Counted from the first letter of the stretch, positions 1-8,130 are shown. The stretch is 21,323 nt of DNA from an uncultured Clostridia bacterium (GCA_934247125.1 CAKQIZ010000026.1:1-21323), one strand, 5' to 3'. Translations and numbers: made by a program. Notes: generated from the letters alone by a model not told the origin.

Positions 1-620
1 GCATCAAGTTCTCCGCTTTTGCGGGCTATCACAAGCTCATCCGGCAGCTCCTGCCGCATCATCGTCTCATCTGCCTGCCCCTTCATTATATCCAGCATCT
101 GCCCGTCGTAAGGCGATCCCAGAAGTCTGTTCTCATAAAGCCTTTCCATAAGGCCCAGCATTTCTTTTACAGATGTAAAGTTCTGGCGTCCTTCTTCGGC
201 AGCCTTGAAATCCATCATCTTTCGCTGCAGCATGGAATCACTGTATCCCAGATCTCTGATAGTGCTGTTGATCCCGTCCATTCCGAACAGGTCTATCAGC
301 ACATTCGTAGCTGTGTTATCGCTGTACACGATCATCAGTTTCAGCAGCTCTCTCAGGCTGTACTCTCTCGGTTCGAGAAACAGCAGTACGCTGAAATTCA
401 CCACATCTTCTGCTCTGACTTTTATCTGATCGTCCAGCGTCATCTCTGCGGCCTTTATTTTCTGGAACGCCCTGATAAGTATGAACATTTTTATCAGGCT
501 GGCTGATGCCACGACTTCCTCTTCGTTGTATGAACAGGTTTCTCCGGTTCTCAGATCCTTCACTGCAAAAGCGCCGCTTACCCCTTCGCGCTGCAGATAT
601 GCTATCAGTTTTTCTCTCAT
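1..620 (-). CDS. Class A beta-lactamase-fold serine hydrolase (3'-truncated by window)
   Basis: The first 206 residues of a serine hydrolase run off the left window edge. The class A active-site set is visible: S-x-x-K at residues 41-44 (SLIK), SDN at 100-102, an omega-loop E-x-x-x-N at 143-147 (EGRQN) and K-S-G at 201-203. The start is the ATG at 620, preceded by AGGAGAG about 7 bases upstream. There is no signal peptide: the protein begins MREKLIAYLQ and enters the fold directly, so it should be cytosolic. That is unlike secreted beta-lactamases and like the many clostridial 'beta-lactamase2' family (PF13354-type) proteins of unknown substrate. A terminator separates it from the upstream DUF3870 gene, so it is probably its own transcription unit, although I see no convincing promoter. 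Antibiotic hydrolysis should not be assumed; the fold is clear, the substrate is not. Confidence 0.85.
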   Translation of the reverse strand, partial: MREKLIAYLQREGVSGAFAVKDLRTGETCSYNEEEVVASASLIKMFILIRAFQKIKAAEMTLDDQIKVRAEDVVNFSVLLFLEPREYSLRELLKLMIVYSDNTATNVLIDLFGMDGINSTIRDLGYSDSMLQRKMMDFKAAEEGRQNFTSVKEMLGLMERLYENRLLGSPYDGQMLDIMKGQADETMMRQELPDELVIARKSGELD

Positions 621-658
621 AATATGATCTCTCCTGTTGAATTTTTATGTGATCCGAA

Positions 659-703
659 ATAAAAAAACAGTACAGGCCCGACACAAATCAGACCCATACT
701 GGA
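659..703 (-). terminator. Rho-independent terminator after the DUF3870 gene
   Basis: Read on the minus strand, 689-701 and 668-680 form a 13-bp stem in which four pairs are G-U wobbles, with an 8-base loop followed by seven T's. On the plus strand the wobbles become A-C mismatches. The structure therefore works only for minus-strand transcripts and ends the DUF3870 unit. Confidence 0.75.
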
Positions 704-777
704 TTTCACTCATGAAGCCACAGCAGTTATGATCTATGCTGCAGCGTATTGAATAAAGCAGTTTCGGTATAAAGCTT

Positions 778-1098
778 TCATATATTTTTTATCTCATGGT
801 ATTTCTTCAGGGCATCCTTGTATGCTATCACTATAGCCTTCTGAGATGAGCCGAAATACCGGCTGCTGATATCTGCCACCAGTTTTTCATCGTACCCTGA
901 AAATTTCTTTCCTATAAAAAGATCGTAAACGAATCTTTTCGTTATATCTATCGTTGCCGAACACTCAAGATCCACGATCTCATCATTCTCGCGGTCTATG
1001 ACAAAGCCTATGAAAAAAATCTTGAAATTGCTTGTTATGGCATTGTCACTGCCGGTCCTGCCGTGTCCAACAACATAAACTGTAGTATCTCTATACAT
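778..1098 (-). CDS. DUF3870 family protein
   Basis: A 106-residue protein that I recognise as a DUF3870 family member from its length and hallmark segments: VVGHGRTGSDNAI near the N-terminus, FFIGFVIDRENDEIVDLEC in the middle and SSQKAIVIAYKDALKKY near the C-terminus. The biochemical function of this family is unknown. The start is supported by GAGGTAAG eight bases ahead of the ATG and by a good promoter (1133-1161). A terminator downstream (659-703) makes it monocistronic. It has no signal peptide or membrane segment and should be a small soluble cytoplasmic protein. No neighbour here suggests a pathway: the upstream pepV gene has its own promoter, and the downstream serine hydrolase lies beyond the terminator. 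Confidence 0.85.
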   Translation of the reverse strand: MYRDTTVYVVGHGRTGSDNAITSNFKIFFIGFVIDRENDEIVDLECSATIDITKRFVYDLFIGKKFSGYDEKLVADISSRYFGSSQKAIVIAYKDALKKYHEIKNI

Positions 1099-1132
1099 AT
1101 CTTACCTCATAACGATACGTTTACACTTCCGT

Positions 1133-1161
1133 ATTTTAACATATTTTTAACAAAATGTCCA
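1133..1161 (-). promoter_or_regulatory. Sigma-A promoter for the DUF3870 gene
   Basis: On the minus strand, TGGACA (1156-1161), a 17-bp spacer, then TAAAAT (1133-1138) with an extended TGn immediately upstream of the -10. It lies about 35 bases before the start codon. Confidence 0.75.
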
Positions 1162-1224
1162 TATCGAAAAAACAGAAAAAACACGAACACCTTAAAAAAC
1201 TGAAAAAATGCAGCCGGTCCGCCT

Positions 1225-2577
1225 TTAAAGATTTGCCAGCTTCAGCATAGCCTTTGCATAGATACGGCTGCCGGCCATCAGATCCCTGATGTCGATATAT
1301 TCATTGGCCTGATGCATCGTATCCTCGCGCCCCGGGAATATCGATCCGAAAGCTACCGTATCAGGCAGACTCTTTGCATAGGTACCGCCGCCCATATTCA
1401 CCGGTGAAGCCTTCTCCCCTGTTTCCTCCTCGTATACCTCAGTCAGCGTCCTTACGAGCACATGATCCTCAGGAAAATAAAGCCCACGCTTTTTCTTTAT
1501 GACCTCAAACTCTATGTTCTCTGCATGGCACACCTGTGCGATCTTTTCAAGGTATAGCTCACAGTCTTCATTCGCAGGGCATCTGTAATCCACGAGAACT
1601 TCTATATGCTCATGATCCGCTTCGAGCACTCCTGCATTAAAAGTGGAATCTCCGAGCTTTTCATCGCTGTATCCTGCACCGAGCTTTATCCCTCTTGTAT
1701 CACCGCTCATATATTCATTGTAAAACTCAACGAACTGCCTGAGCTCTGCCGGGAGTTCCGCATACCTGCTGTCTGCAGTGACTTCTTTGAACAGGCTGTC
1801 TATCGCATTGATCCCTGCTTCCGGCGTGCTCCCATGCGCCGCGCGTCCCTCTGCGTTTTTGATGGCAGCTGTTTTTTCTCCGAACTTCAAAATCATCTCA
1901 GCCTTATCCGGTACCTGATTGACAGCAAGGCCTCCCGATGCACTCACAAGCGAACACTTTTCCGCGCCTGAACTGTCCGAAAAACGCTTTGATATCATGA
2001 ACACGACCATGCTCTTCTCCGAATTCACGACAGGAAACATCGCATCAGGAGTAAATGCGTATACAGGCAGTTCTTCAGTTTTCTTGTAGCGCTCCATATC
2101 TGTGCTGCCGGTCTCCTCGTCAGTGCCTACGATGAGCCTTATCCGGCGCTTCAGCTCAGCTCCCGAATCTTTCACCGCCTTCATCGCGTAAAGTGCGGCG
2201 ATCACCGGACCTTTGTCATCAAGAGCACCTCTTCCGGTTATCTTTCCGTCAGCTATCACACCTTTGAACGGTTCCGTCTTCCATCCATCGCCTGCCGGCA
2301 CAACATCCACATGGCCCAGAACGCCGATCATTTCGCTGTCATTTGTGCAGTTCTCCGGGCAGTATTCGACATACCCTGCATATCCGTCGACATTAACAGC
2401 CTCAAAGCCCAGTTCCTTTCCTTTTGCAAGTATGAATTCAAGTGCTTCAGCCACGCCTTTTCCGAACGGCATCCCCTCCTGCGGCTCGCTGCCGATGCTT
2501 TTTATCGCTATACATTCACATAATGTCTGAATCATCGCATCATTATCTATATATGCTGTCAGTGATTTTTCATTCAT
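1225..2577 (-). CDS. pepV: M20 family dipeptidase, PepV type
   Basis: A 450-residue zinc metallopeptidase of the M20 PepV/carnosinase group, which releases N-terminal amino acids from dipeptides in the cytoplasm. Visible motifs are GHVDVVP with zinc ligand His89 and Asp91, GRGALDDKGP with the bridging Asp120, GTDEETGSTD with catalytic Glu154 and metal-binding Glu155, TPDAMFPV, GGGTYAKSLP and a C-terminal H-Q-A-N zinc ligand. Length fits the family (about 470). The frame is open to an ATG at 2613, but the ATG at 2577 has GGAG seven bases upstream while 2613 has only a distant AAGG, so I prefer 2577. Its promoter is at 2643-2671. It is transcribed divergently from a T-box-controlled transporter, which suggests a shared role in peptide and amino acid supply. 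No terminator is obvious after it. Confidence 0.93.
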   Translation of the reverse strand: MNEKSLTAYIDNDAMIQTLCECIAIKSIGSEPQEGMPFGKGVAEALEFILAKGKELGFEAVNVDGYAGYVEYCPENCTNDSEMIGVLGHVDVVPAGDGWKTEPFKGVIADGKITGRGALDDKGPVIAALYAMKAVKDSGAELKRRIRLIVGTDEETGSTDMERYKKTEELPVYAFTPDAMFPVVNSEKSMVVFMISKRFSDSSGAEKCSLVSASGGLAVNQVPDKAEMILKFGEKTAAIKNAEGRAAHGSTPEAGINAIDSLFKEVTADSRYAELPAELRQFVEFYNEYMSGDTRGIKLGAGYSDEKLGDSTFNAGVLEADHEHIEVLVDYRCPANEDCELYLEKIAQVCHAENIEFEVIKKKRGLYFPEDHVLVRTLTEVYEEETGEKASPVNMGGGTYAKSLPDTVAFGSIFPGREDTMHQANEYIDIRDLMAGSRIYAKAMLKLANL

Positions 2578-2642
2578 CGTATATCTCCATTCTGTCTGTA
2601 CTTTATCTGTCATGATTTGACAGCCTTAAAAAGTTCATTGTA

Positions 2643-2671
2643 ATTATATTCGCTTCTCCTGCATATATCAA
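2643..2671 (-). promoter_or_regulatory. Sigma-A promoter for pepV
   Basis: On the minus strand, TTGATA (2666-2671), 17-bp spacer, perfect TATAAT (2643-2648). Transcription would start near 2636, leaving a leader of about 60 bases to the preferred pepV start. Confidence 0.8.
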
Positions 2672-2746
2672 CATAAAAAACAGCAGTCCATTTAGTCAGC
2701 CGGCAGAGTAACAATACACTTTTGTGAATTTTTATGAATTTTACTA

Positions 2747-2775
2747 TTGACATGCATGTGAATACGTGCGATAAT
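2747..2775 (+). promoter_or_regulatory. Sigma-A promoter of the T-box leader and symporter
   Basis: Perfect TTGACA (2747-2752), 17-bp spacer, GATAAT (2770-2775). Predicted transcription start is near 2782, directly ahead of stem I of the T-box leader. Confidence 0.85.
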
Positions 2776-2781
2776 TTTTGA

Positions 2782-3080
2782 TAAATGCGAGGACCGGAAA
2801 GCAGTAAGTCTTTACGAATCCAACAGAGAGTCGCCGGATGGTGAGAGGCGCCGGGAGGAAACTGACTGAATACATTCTGAGAGCAGTCCACTGAACAGTG
2901 ATGAAACGTATCTGTACTTAAACCGTTTCATTACTAAATAGGTCGGAACGGGTTCACCCGTAACAGTGAGCGAGTTTTATCAAGAACTCAGTGAGGCTGC
3001 AGCTGTGAAGCTGCGGTGAACAGAGGTGGTAACGCGGTAATATCTGCCCTCTGAACATAGTTCGGAGGGCAGTTTTTTTA
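2782..3080 (+). promoter_or_regulatory. T-box leader, probable tRNA-Tyr (UAC specifier)
   Basis: About 300 bases of untranslated leader with the full canonical T-box layout. Stem I is closed by GGAC near 2793 and GTCC near 2890 and carries the conserved AGCAGTAAG and CAGAGAG elements and a GGTGAGAG distal loop. The specifier region around 2865-2880 reads CTGAATACATTCTGAGAGC. By analogy with the ileS leader in this window (specifier just before ACTTCGGAGC), the codon is TAC at 2871-2873, tyrosine. A stem of TGAAACG/CGTTTCA follows, then the T-box core AACAGAGGTGGTAACGCGG (3019-3037) and the terminator. Uncharged tRNA pairing at specifier and T-box should favour the antiterminator and switch on the symporter. 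The T-box identity is near certain; Tyr is the best register, with ATA, ACA or GAA as less likely readings. Confidence 0.9.
3044..3079 (+). terminator. T-box attenuator terminator
   Basis: A 13-bp stem (3044-3056 with 3060-3072) with a three-base loop, followed by seven T's (3073-3079). It follows the T-box core and is the conditional terminator that the antiterminator fold would disrupt. Confidence 0.93.
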
Positions 3081-3119
3081 TGCACTGTCCTTCAAAAAGA
3101 AAGGAAAGGACAAAAAACT

Positions 3120-4664
3120 ATGTTTATCAAAATCTTACTACTTTGTATCTTTTTCGCAGTGATGATCGGCATCGGCCTCTACTGCAGAAGACACGCAACT
3201 GACGTCAACGGCTTCGTACTCGGCGGACGTTCTGTCGGTCCATGGCTCACAGCATTTGCTTACGGCACATCATACTTCTCTGCAGTTATATTTATCGGTT
3301 ATGCCGGCCAGTTCGGATGGAAATTCGGTATCGCATCCACATGGATCGGTATCGGAAACGCGCTTATCGGATCGCTGCTCGCCTGGGTCATCCTCGGCAG
3401 GCGCACAAGAATCATGACCCAGCACCTGGATTCCGCAACGATGCCGGAATTCTTCGGTTCAAGATTCAACAGCAGATCTCTGAAAATCGGAGCTTCTGTA
3501 ATAATATTCGTATTCCTGATACCTTATACTGCATCGCTGTACAACGGACTGTCACGACTCTTCGGTATGGCGTTCAATATAGACTACACAGTGTGTATCA
3601 TCATAATGGCTGTTCTCACAGGTATATACGTTATCGCCGGAGGCTATATGGCTACAGCGGTCAACGACTTCATACAGGGCATAATCATGCTGTTCGGCAT
3701 CGTTGCCGTAATAGCCGCCGTACTGATGAGCAAAGGAGGCTTCACCGAAGCGATCGATTCTCTCGCACAGATCGATGACCCATCGGTATCGTCGACTCCG
3801 GGCGTCTTCAATTCATTCTTCGGACCTGACCCTCTTGGCCTGCTGAGCGTAGTCATACTCACGTCACTCGGCACATGGGGACTTCCTCAGATGGTGCAGA
3901 AATTCTATGCGATCGAAAGTGAAAAAGCTATACATAAGGGCACTATCATTTCAACGCTGTTCGCTATCATCGTTTCAGGCGGATGCTATTTCCTCGGCGG
4001 TTTCGGTCGACTGTTTTCAGATCAGATAAATGTCGAGACCGACGGGTTTGACTCTATAATACCGACGATGCTTTCGACTCTGCCTGATATCCTGATCGGC
4101 CTTGTCGTCCTTCTGGTACTGTCTGCTTCGATGTCAACATTATCTTCACTCGTCATAGCTTCAAGCTCGACGCTGACGCTTGACTTCCTGAAAGATAATT
4201 TCATAAAAAACATGAGCGAAAAGACTCAGGTACTCATAATACGCGCCCTGATAATACTGTTCATACTGATATCCGTTGTCATCGCGATAATACAGTACAA
4301 AAACAACATCACATTCATCGCTCAGCTTATGGGTGTGTCCTGGGGTGCTCTGGCAGGTTCGTTCCTGGCTCCGCTCCTCTACGGGCTCTACTGGAAAAAG
4401 ACGACAAAAGCTGCCTGCTGGTGCAGTTACATATGGGGTTCCGGTCTCATGATAATGAATCTGCTGTTCAAGAGTTCATTCCCCGAAATACTGCAGTCTC
4501 CTATAAATGCAGGCGCTCTGGCAATGCTCGCAGGACTGATCATAGTTCCTGTTGTAAGCCGTATAACTCCAAAGCCTGATGACAAGCTCGTTGCAAACTG
4601 CTTCTCATGCTACGATAGAGAAGTCAAAGTACATGCAAAATTCTCACTTGGAGATGAAGATTAA
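3120..4664 (+). CDS. Sodium:solute symporter family transporter, candidate tyrosine transporter
   Basis: A 514-residue integral membrane protein of the SSS (PutP-like) family with about 13 hydrophobic segments. The first core helix contains AYGTSYFSAVIFIGYAG, and NDFIQGIIM matches the conserved SSS DF-x-QG-x-x-M element. MSTLSSLVIASSSTLTLD carries the Ser/Thr-rich Na+ site seen in PutP. The ATG is preceded by AAAGGA about ten bases upstream. The gene stands alone between the T-box leader and a terminator at 4704-4735. SSS members carry proline, pantothenate, sugars and other solutes; sequence alone does not give the substrate. The tyrosine assignment rests on the UAC specifier of the leader, since T-boxes on transporters usually match the transported amino acid. 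Family sure, substrate inferred. Confidence 0.9.
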   Translation: MFIKILLLCIFFAVMIGIGLYCRRHATDVNGFVLGGRSVGPWLTAFAYGTSYFSAVIFIGYAGQFGWKFGIASTWIGIGNALIGSLLAWVILGRRTRIMTQHLDSATMPEFFGSRFNSRSLKIGASVIIFVFLIPYTASLYNGLSRLFGMAFNIDYTVCIIIMAVLTGIYVIAGGYMATAVNDFIQGIIMLFGIVAVIAAVLMSKGGFTEAIDSLAQIDDPSVSSTPGVFNSFFGPDPLGLLSVVILTSLGTWGLPQMVQKFYAIESEKAIHKGTIISTLFAIIVSGGCYFLGGFGRLFSDQINVETDGFDSIIPTMLSTLPDILIGLVVLLVLSASMSTLSSLVIASSSTLTLDFLKDNFIKNMSEKTQVLIIRALIILFILISVVIAIIQYKNNITFIAQLMGVSWGALAGSFLAPLLYGLYWKKTTKAACWCSYIWGSGLMIMNLLFKSSFPEILQSPINAGALAMLAGLIIVPVVSRITPKPDDKLVANCFSCYDREVKVHAKFSLGDED

Positions 4665-4703
4665 ACGATAATATCACAAATGGATTTATCTATTTTGAAA
4701 AGT

Positions 4704-4735
4704 CCCGCCGGACTCCCATATCCGGCGGGGTTTTT
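4704..4735. terminator. Terminator between convergent genes, probably bidirectional
   Basis: A 9-bp GC-rich stem (4704-4712 with 4721-4729), followed by GTTTTT on the plus strand and by ACTTTTC on the minus strand. It lies between the symporter stop (4664) and the surface-protein stop (4749). It is strong for the plus strand and weaker for the minus. Confidence 0.88.
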
Positions 4736-4748
4736 AATATCTTGCATA

Positions 4749-7331
4749 TCACAGATTTGTATGTCTTCTTCTGTAAAAAAACGCCACTGCGATCACTGCT
4801 GATACCGTCATCAGTGTCAGCGCCGGCAACATGATCGCCGGTATACGTTCTCCCGTGGAAACCACTGATCCGTTCTCACGCGTTACAGTTACCGTCTGTC
4901 CTTCATCGTTCATATCCCTGTGTTCCGCTATGATCTGCCCCGACCATTCAAGCTCCTCGAAAACTACCAGTTCTCTGCCCGCTGCCGAAGATGCATCGAA
5001 AACGAACTCAACCTCGATATATCCCTCTCCTTTATTCGGTCTGAATTCTTTGACTGCCGTGACCTTTTCTCCGTTTATGAGCAGTTCACCGCCTGTCGAT
5101 CTATCCATAAGCGTGCCTTTGATTTCATATGTATATCCTCTCATCAGACCACTATACTGTACACGATCTCTTATTACAGCCTTTTTCCCTGCCTCGATGT
5201 ATTTTTCACCGGTATATCCATTCACCGCCTCAGTTCCGATATCAGGGCTAAGAAATCTTATCGTCTGATCAGTATCATCGATATCTTCATGTCGGGCAAT
5301 TACCAGTCCGCCCTTCACCAGCGTCTCAAATACAACGATCCTGCAGCCTTTTAGGTCTGATGCATCGAAAGTGAATTCCATATCGATCTTTCCGTTTTCG
5401 GCTCCTGCTGTGAATTCCTTTGTCGAAGTCACTTTACCGCCGTTCACCAGCAGCTCTTTGCCTGTGGACTTATCCATCAGCACGCCTTCGACCGTATATT
5501 TTTCTCCTTTCTCAAGACCTTTGTATTCCACTCTGTCTGTAAGCGTCACATCCTTTCTCGGCAGCGTCACACGTTCTTCGTTCAGTTCGCTGTCCCACAC
5601 ACTCGTCTTGAGCTTCACTTTTTTGTTCGTGAGCGTGCCAAGCTCGATCAGACTGCTGTTTTTGCTGACTTTTATCTCTATGCCTTTCAGCAGCTTATAC
5701 CCTTCGTTGTTCCTGCACGGCAGCTCATCGATCCTGTATCTGCCGTATGGAAGCGCTCCGCGTTCATCATTTATAGCCGATCTTTCTCCGAACCATATGC
5801 CGGCTGATGCATCCAGTGCCTCAGCATCGATCGACGAGCCGTCCCATGCACCATCGTTCGCATTTATCTTCGATGAATGAAGATTATCTGCACTTGACGT
5901 CGACGCATATCCGTTCTCGTCAGTCACCAGTATATGACTTTCCCCGTCCTGTGTATCACTGCCGTTCTCCTGGAGCGATGTTATCATGAACGGTATGCCC
6001 GCCATCCTGTGATTCGATCCATCTTCTGTCTTGCAGAACTTAAGATCGCCGCGCTTTATATTTTCCGGTATTTCCGAGATCTGGTATGCGTCGGTCTCTG
6101 CAGCTGCACCTTCTGCTCTTATCTCCGATACATATACATCACCGTTTACCAGATATCCTTCCGGTGCCTTCACTTCTTTTATTGCCACGACTCCAAGCGG
6201 CAGTGCCGATGACTTGCCGTCATCCGGATCAACAAAAATCTCCGACTGCTCATAGCCCGGTGCCAGGAATGATTTTTCAAACTTTATCCTCCCATCCTTA
6301 TCGCTGCTGAAATACCATGTCCGCAGCGGCTTCAGATCGCTGTAATCCTTATCCTGAGGAAGCTCATCATGCTTTATACCGAAGAAATCCACCTTAAACA
6401 CGGCACCTGCAAGACTTCCGCCTTTCTGCGGGATATAAATCTTGCCGTCTTCAGCGTCTGCCGTCTTTTCAGTCTCCGAATCATATTTGTAAAGAAGCAT
6501 GCTGACAGGATTCTTTACCGGCGGCTCTTTCGAAGTTATGCTGATTTTTCCGGAAGTGCCGTCACATACATACTCCTTCTCATCCAGTACATATCCTTCC
6601 GACGGCTTCATTTCTTTTATCGTGATCTTTCCTGCAGCCTCTCTGTTAAGAGTGATCTCAGCCGAAGCTTTGCCATCCTTGCCCGTAGTAACAGTCGTCA
6701 GAAGTCTGCCGCCGGCATAGACGCCATACTGCGCTCCTGCAAGCGAATAGCATGAATTGCCTTCAGTAAATGTCTTCTCCACGCTTTCCTTCGTGACAGA
6801 AACTGACACCTTGATATCCGGGATCCTTGCGATCAGTCGCTGATACGACGCACTGCCGGTCTTGTAAATGATATACGACGTCCCTGACATCGATGCGTCC
6901 TTCGTATCGAGAAACTTCATGAACTCGCTGTAGCTGGCACTGCCGTCCCCGCTGCCGTTATTGAAATAGTGATCCAGTGCAAGCGACGTCGCCACCAGAG
7001 CAGAACTGCTGTCCGCAAACCCTGACCACTGCTCCGGACCTGCATATCCGTAATACAGTACTTTCGCAACATCTGCACTGTTTCCGACCGATGCCGAAGC
7101 CTTCGTTCCTGTCGGCGGTGTGAACTTTTCATGATCGCAGCAGAATGCAGCTTTTCCGTTCACTGAAAAGCGCCCTACTCTGGTAGAGCCTTCATAGGCA
7201 TACCCGCTGTTCTCAACAGTGTACTCTGCGGCTTCTGCAGTCAAAACCGCGGAAAATGAAGCCGCGATACTCACTGTGGCCAGCAGCACCGCAAGCAGTG
7301 CCGCCGATACCCGTCCTCTTAATCTCTGCAT
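4749..7331 (-). CDS. Secreted surface protein: thioester-like domain, SpaA-like domains, two VaFE repeats
   Basis: An 860-residue surface protein. Residues 1-35 are a signal peptide ending near AEA. Residues 43-165 resemble the Cys-dependent thioester domain of Gram-positive adhesins (AFCCDHEKFTPPTG, then YYGYAGPEQW), although I cannot place its partner Gln with certainty. Three SpaA-like prealbumin domains follow (about 173-268, 276-420, 427-570), each with the IKE-type Glu before an EGY motif (Glu240, Glu385, Glu536) that normally forms an isopeptide bond. Two VaFE repeats follow (572-692, 695-816), about half identical by eye, with VVFE and the IA-x-H-x-D signature. A hydrophobic segment (831-853) and RRRH tail end the protein. 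There is no LPXTG; only STGER precedes the anchor. RBS is AAGGGGG. No sortase gene lies in the window. Likely an adhesin or pilin-like protein. Confidence 0.88.
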   Translation of the reverse strand: MQRLRGRVSAALLAVLLATVSIAASFSAVLTAEAAEYTVENSGYAYEGSTRVGRFSVNGKAAFCCDHEKFTPPTGTKASASVGNSADVAKVLYYGYAGPEQWSGFADSSSALVATSLALDHYFNNGSGDGSASYSEFMKFLDTKDASMSGTSYIIYKTGSASYQRLIARIPDIKVSVSVTKESVEKTFTEGNSCYSLAGAQYGVYAGGRLLTTVTTGKDGKASAEITLNREAAGKITIKEMKPSEGYVLDEKEYVCDGTSGKISITSKEPPVKNPVSMLLYKYDSETEKTADAEDGKIYIPQKGGSLAGAVFKVDFFGIKHDELPQDKDYSDLKPLRTWYFSSDKDGRIKFEKSFLAPGYEQSEIFVDPDDGKSSALPLGVVAIKEVKAPEGYLVNGDVYVSEIRAEGAAAETDAYQISEIPENIKRGDLKFCKTEDGSNHRMAGIPFMITSLQENGSDTQDGESHILVTDENGYASTSSADNLHSSKINANDGAWDGSSIDAEALDASAGIWFGERSAINDERGALPYGRYRIDELPCRNNEGYKLLKGIEIKVSKNSSLIELGTLTNKKVKLKTSVWDSELNEERVTLPRKDVTLTDRVEYKGLEKGEKYTVEGVLMDKSTGKELLVNGGKVTSTKEFTAGAENGKIDMEFTFDASDLKGCRIVVFETLVKGGLVIARHEDIDDTDQTIRFLSPDIGTEAVNGYTGEKYIEAGKKAVIRDRVQYSGLMRGYTYEIKGTLMDRSTGGELLINGEKVTAVKEFRPNKGEGYIEVEFVFDASSAAGRELVVFEELEWSGQIIAEHRDMNDEGQTVTVTRENGSVVSTGERIPAIMLPALTLMTVSAVIAVAFFYRRRHTNL

Positions 7332-7362
7332 TGTAATTCCCCCTTTTAATGCTTCATCTGAG

Positions 7363-7391
7363 ATTTTATAATGTTATTCCGGTATTTTGAA
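7363..7391 (-). promoter_or_regulatory. Possible promoter for the surface protein gene
   Basis: On the minus strand, TTCAAA (7386-7391), 17-bp spacer, TAAAAT (7363-7368). A second candidate has a perfect TATAAT at 7428-7433 but only a poor -35 near 7451-7456. The sequence around both is very AT-rich, so neither is certain. Confidence 0.45.
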
Positions 7392-7560
7392 AATATTTTT
7401 ATATTTTCTATTTTTTACCATATCAAAATTATACTACATTTCCTTCCCGTCCAAAAGCGTTTTATTTCGACATTATTCGACAAACCTCGCAAGCCGCACA
7501 AAAAATGTTTTCATCTCAGCAGCACTTCGCAACTACGACAGAGCTTATACCCTCACGCAC

Positions 7561-7623
7561 AATAAAAATACCGCGATCAGCTCCTGCAAACTGTATCGAC
7601 AGTTCCGGCGCCGTTCGCGGCAT
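7561..7623 (-). terminator. Probable terminator after the NimA-like gene
   Basis: On the minus strand, ATGCCGCGA (7615-7623) pairs with TCGCGGTAT (7568-7576) with one G-U. An inner hairpin AACTGT/ACAGTT sits between them, and five T's follow. The rest of the 310-base stretch 7332-7641 holds only the surface-protein promoter region; its short open frames have no coding support. Confidence 0.45.
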
Positions 7624-7641
7624 ACTGTATCCCGCTGCGTT

Positions 7642-8130
7642 TTATTTCACATCAAAGGTTTTAGCCATATTCTCCTTGCCTTTTATTTCTTCCACATCTA
7701 TGCATATGAGCGCAGTCTTTCCTATCGCAGCGTCGACGAATTTCATTCCTCCCTCGACAAAATCAGGCGACAGTTTATATATGAACTGCTCGAGTATCCT
7801 TCTTCTTTCTGCATCGTCTTCAACAAATGACGCTCTGCCAAATGCCACAACACTCTGATAAGCTGCGGTGAACATATCCTGCTGCACTCTTGAATTAAGT
7901 ATCGCGGAGAAGCAGACCTTGTCACTGTTCTTCAAAGCTTCGATCTTGTATCCGTATTTTGCTGAATGTATATATATCTTTCCATTGTCATATATGTAAT
8001 TTACAGGAACTGCGTACGGATATCCATCATCACCGTTTACCGCCAGCGTTCCGTGATTTCCTGCAGCAAACGCCTTTTCTGCAGCTTCTGCGCTCATCTG
8101 TCTGTCTTTTTTATGCATTTCTCTTTTCAT
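7642..8130 (-). CDS. Pyridoxamine 5'-phosphate oxidase-like flavin protein, NimA-like
   Basis: A 162-residue split-barrel protein of the PNPOx-like FMN-binding superfamily. It follows the small NimA-like branch: a KKDRQMS N-terminus, then GNHGTLAVNGDDGYPYAVPV and KIYIHSAKYGYKIEAL, the usual FMN-contacting strands. Members named Nim reduce nitroimidazoles, but most homologues have no known substrate, so this is better called a putative flavin reductase. The ATG has a full AGGAGG nine bases upstream. It is transcribed divergently from the Crp/Fnr regulator, sharing 181 bases that contain a palindrome (8197-8212), so joint control by that regulator is plausible. Cytosolic; no signal peptide. Confidence 0.88.
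   Translation of the reverse strand: MKREMHKKDRQMSAEAAEKAFAAGNHGTLAVNGDDGYPYAVPVNYIYDNGKIYIHSAKYGYKIEALKNSDKVCFSAILNSRVQQDMFTAAYQSVVAFGRASFVEDDAERRRILEQFIYKLSPDFVEGGMKFVDAAIGKTALICIDVEEIKGKENMAKTFDVK

Noticed and set aside
316..684. 122-codon minus-strand open frame
   Set aside because: It overlaps the serine hydrolase in another frame and has low-complexity Arg/Ser-rich composition. The hydrolase frame has active-site motifs and an RBS.
2868..2876. Ile, Thr or Glu reading of the specifier (ATA, ACA, GAA)
   Set aside because: Alignment with the ileS leader places TAC immediately before the conserved ATTC/ACTTC-GAG segment. The other registers shift this by one or more bases.
2610..2891. 93-codon minus-strand open frame upstream of pepV
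   Set aside because: It spans the T-box stem I and both divergent promoters, so it is regulatory sequence, not coding.
7387..7858. Overlapping plus-strand open frames of 117 and 147 codons
   Set aside because: They run antisense into the flavin protein gene, lack good ribosome sites and resemble no protein family.
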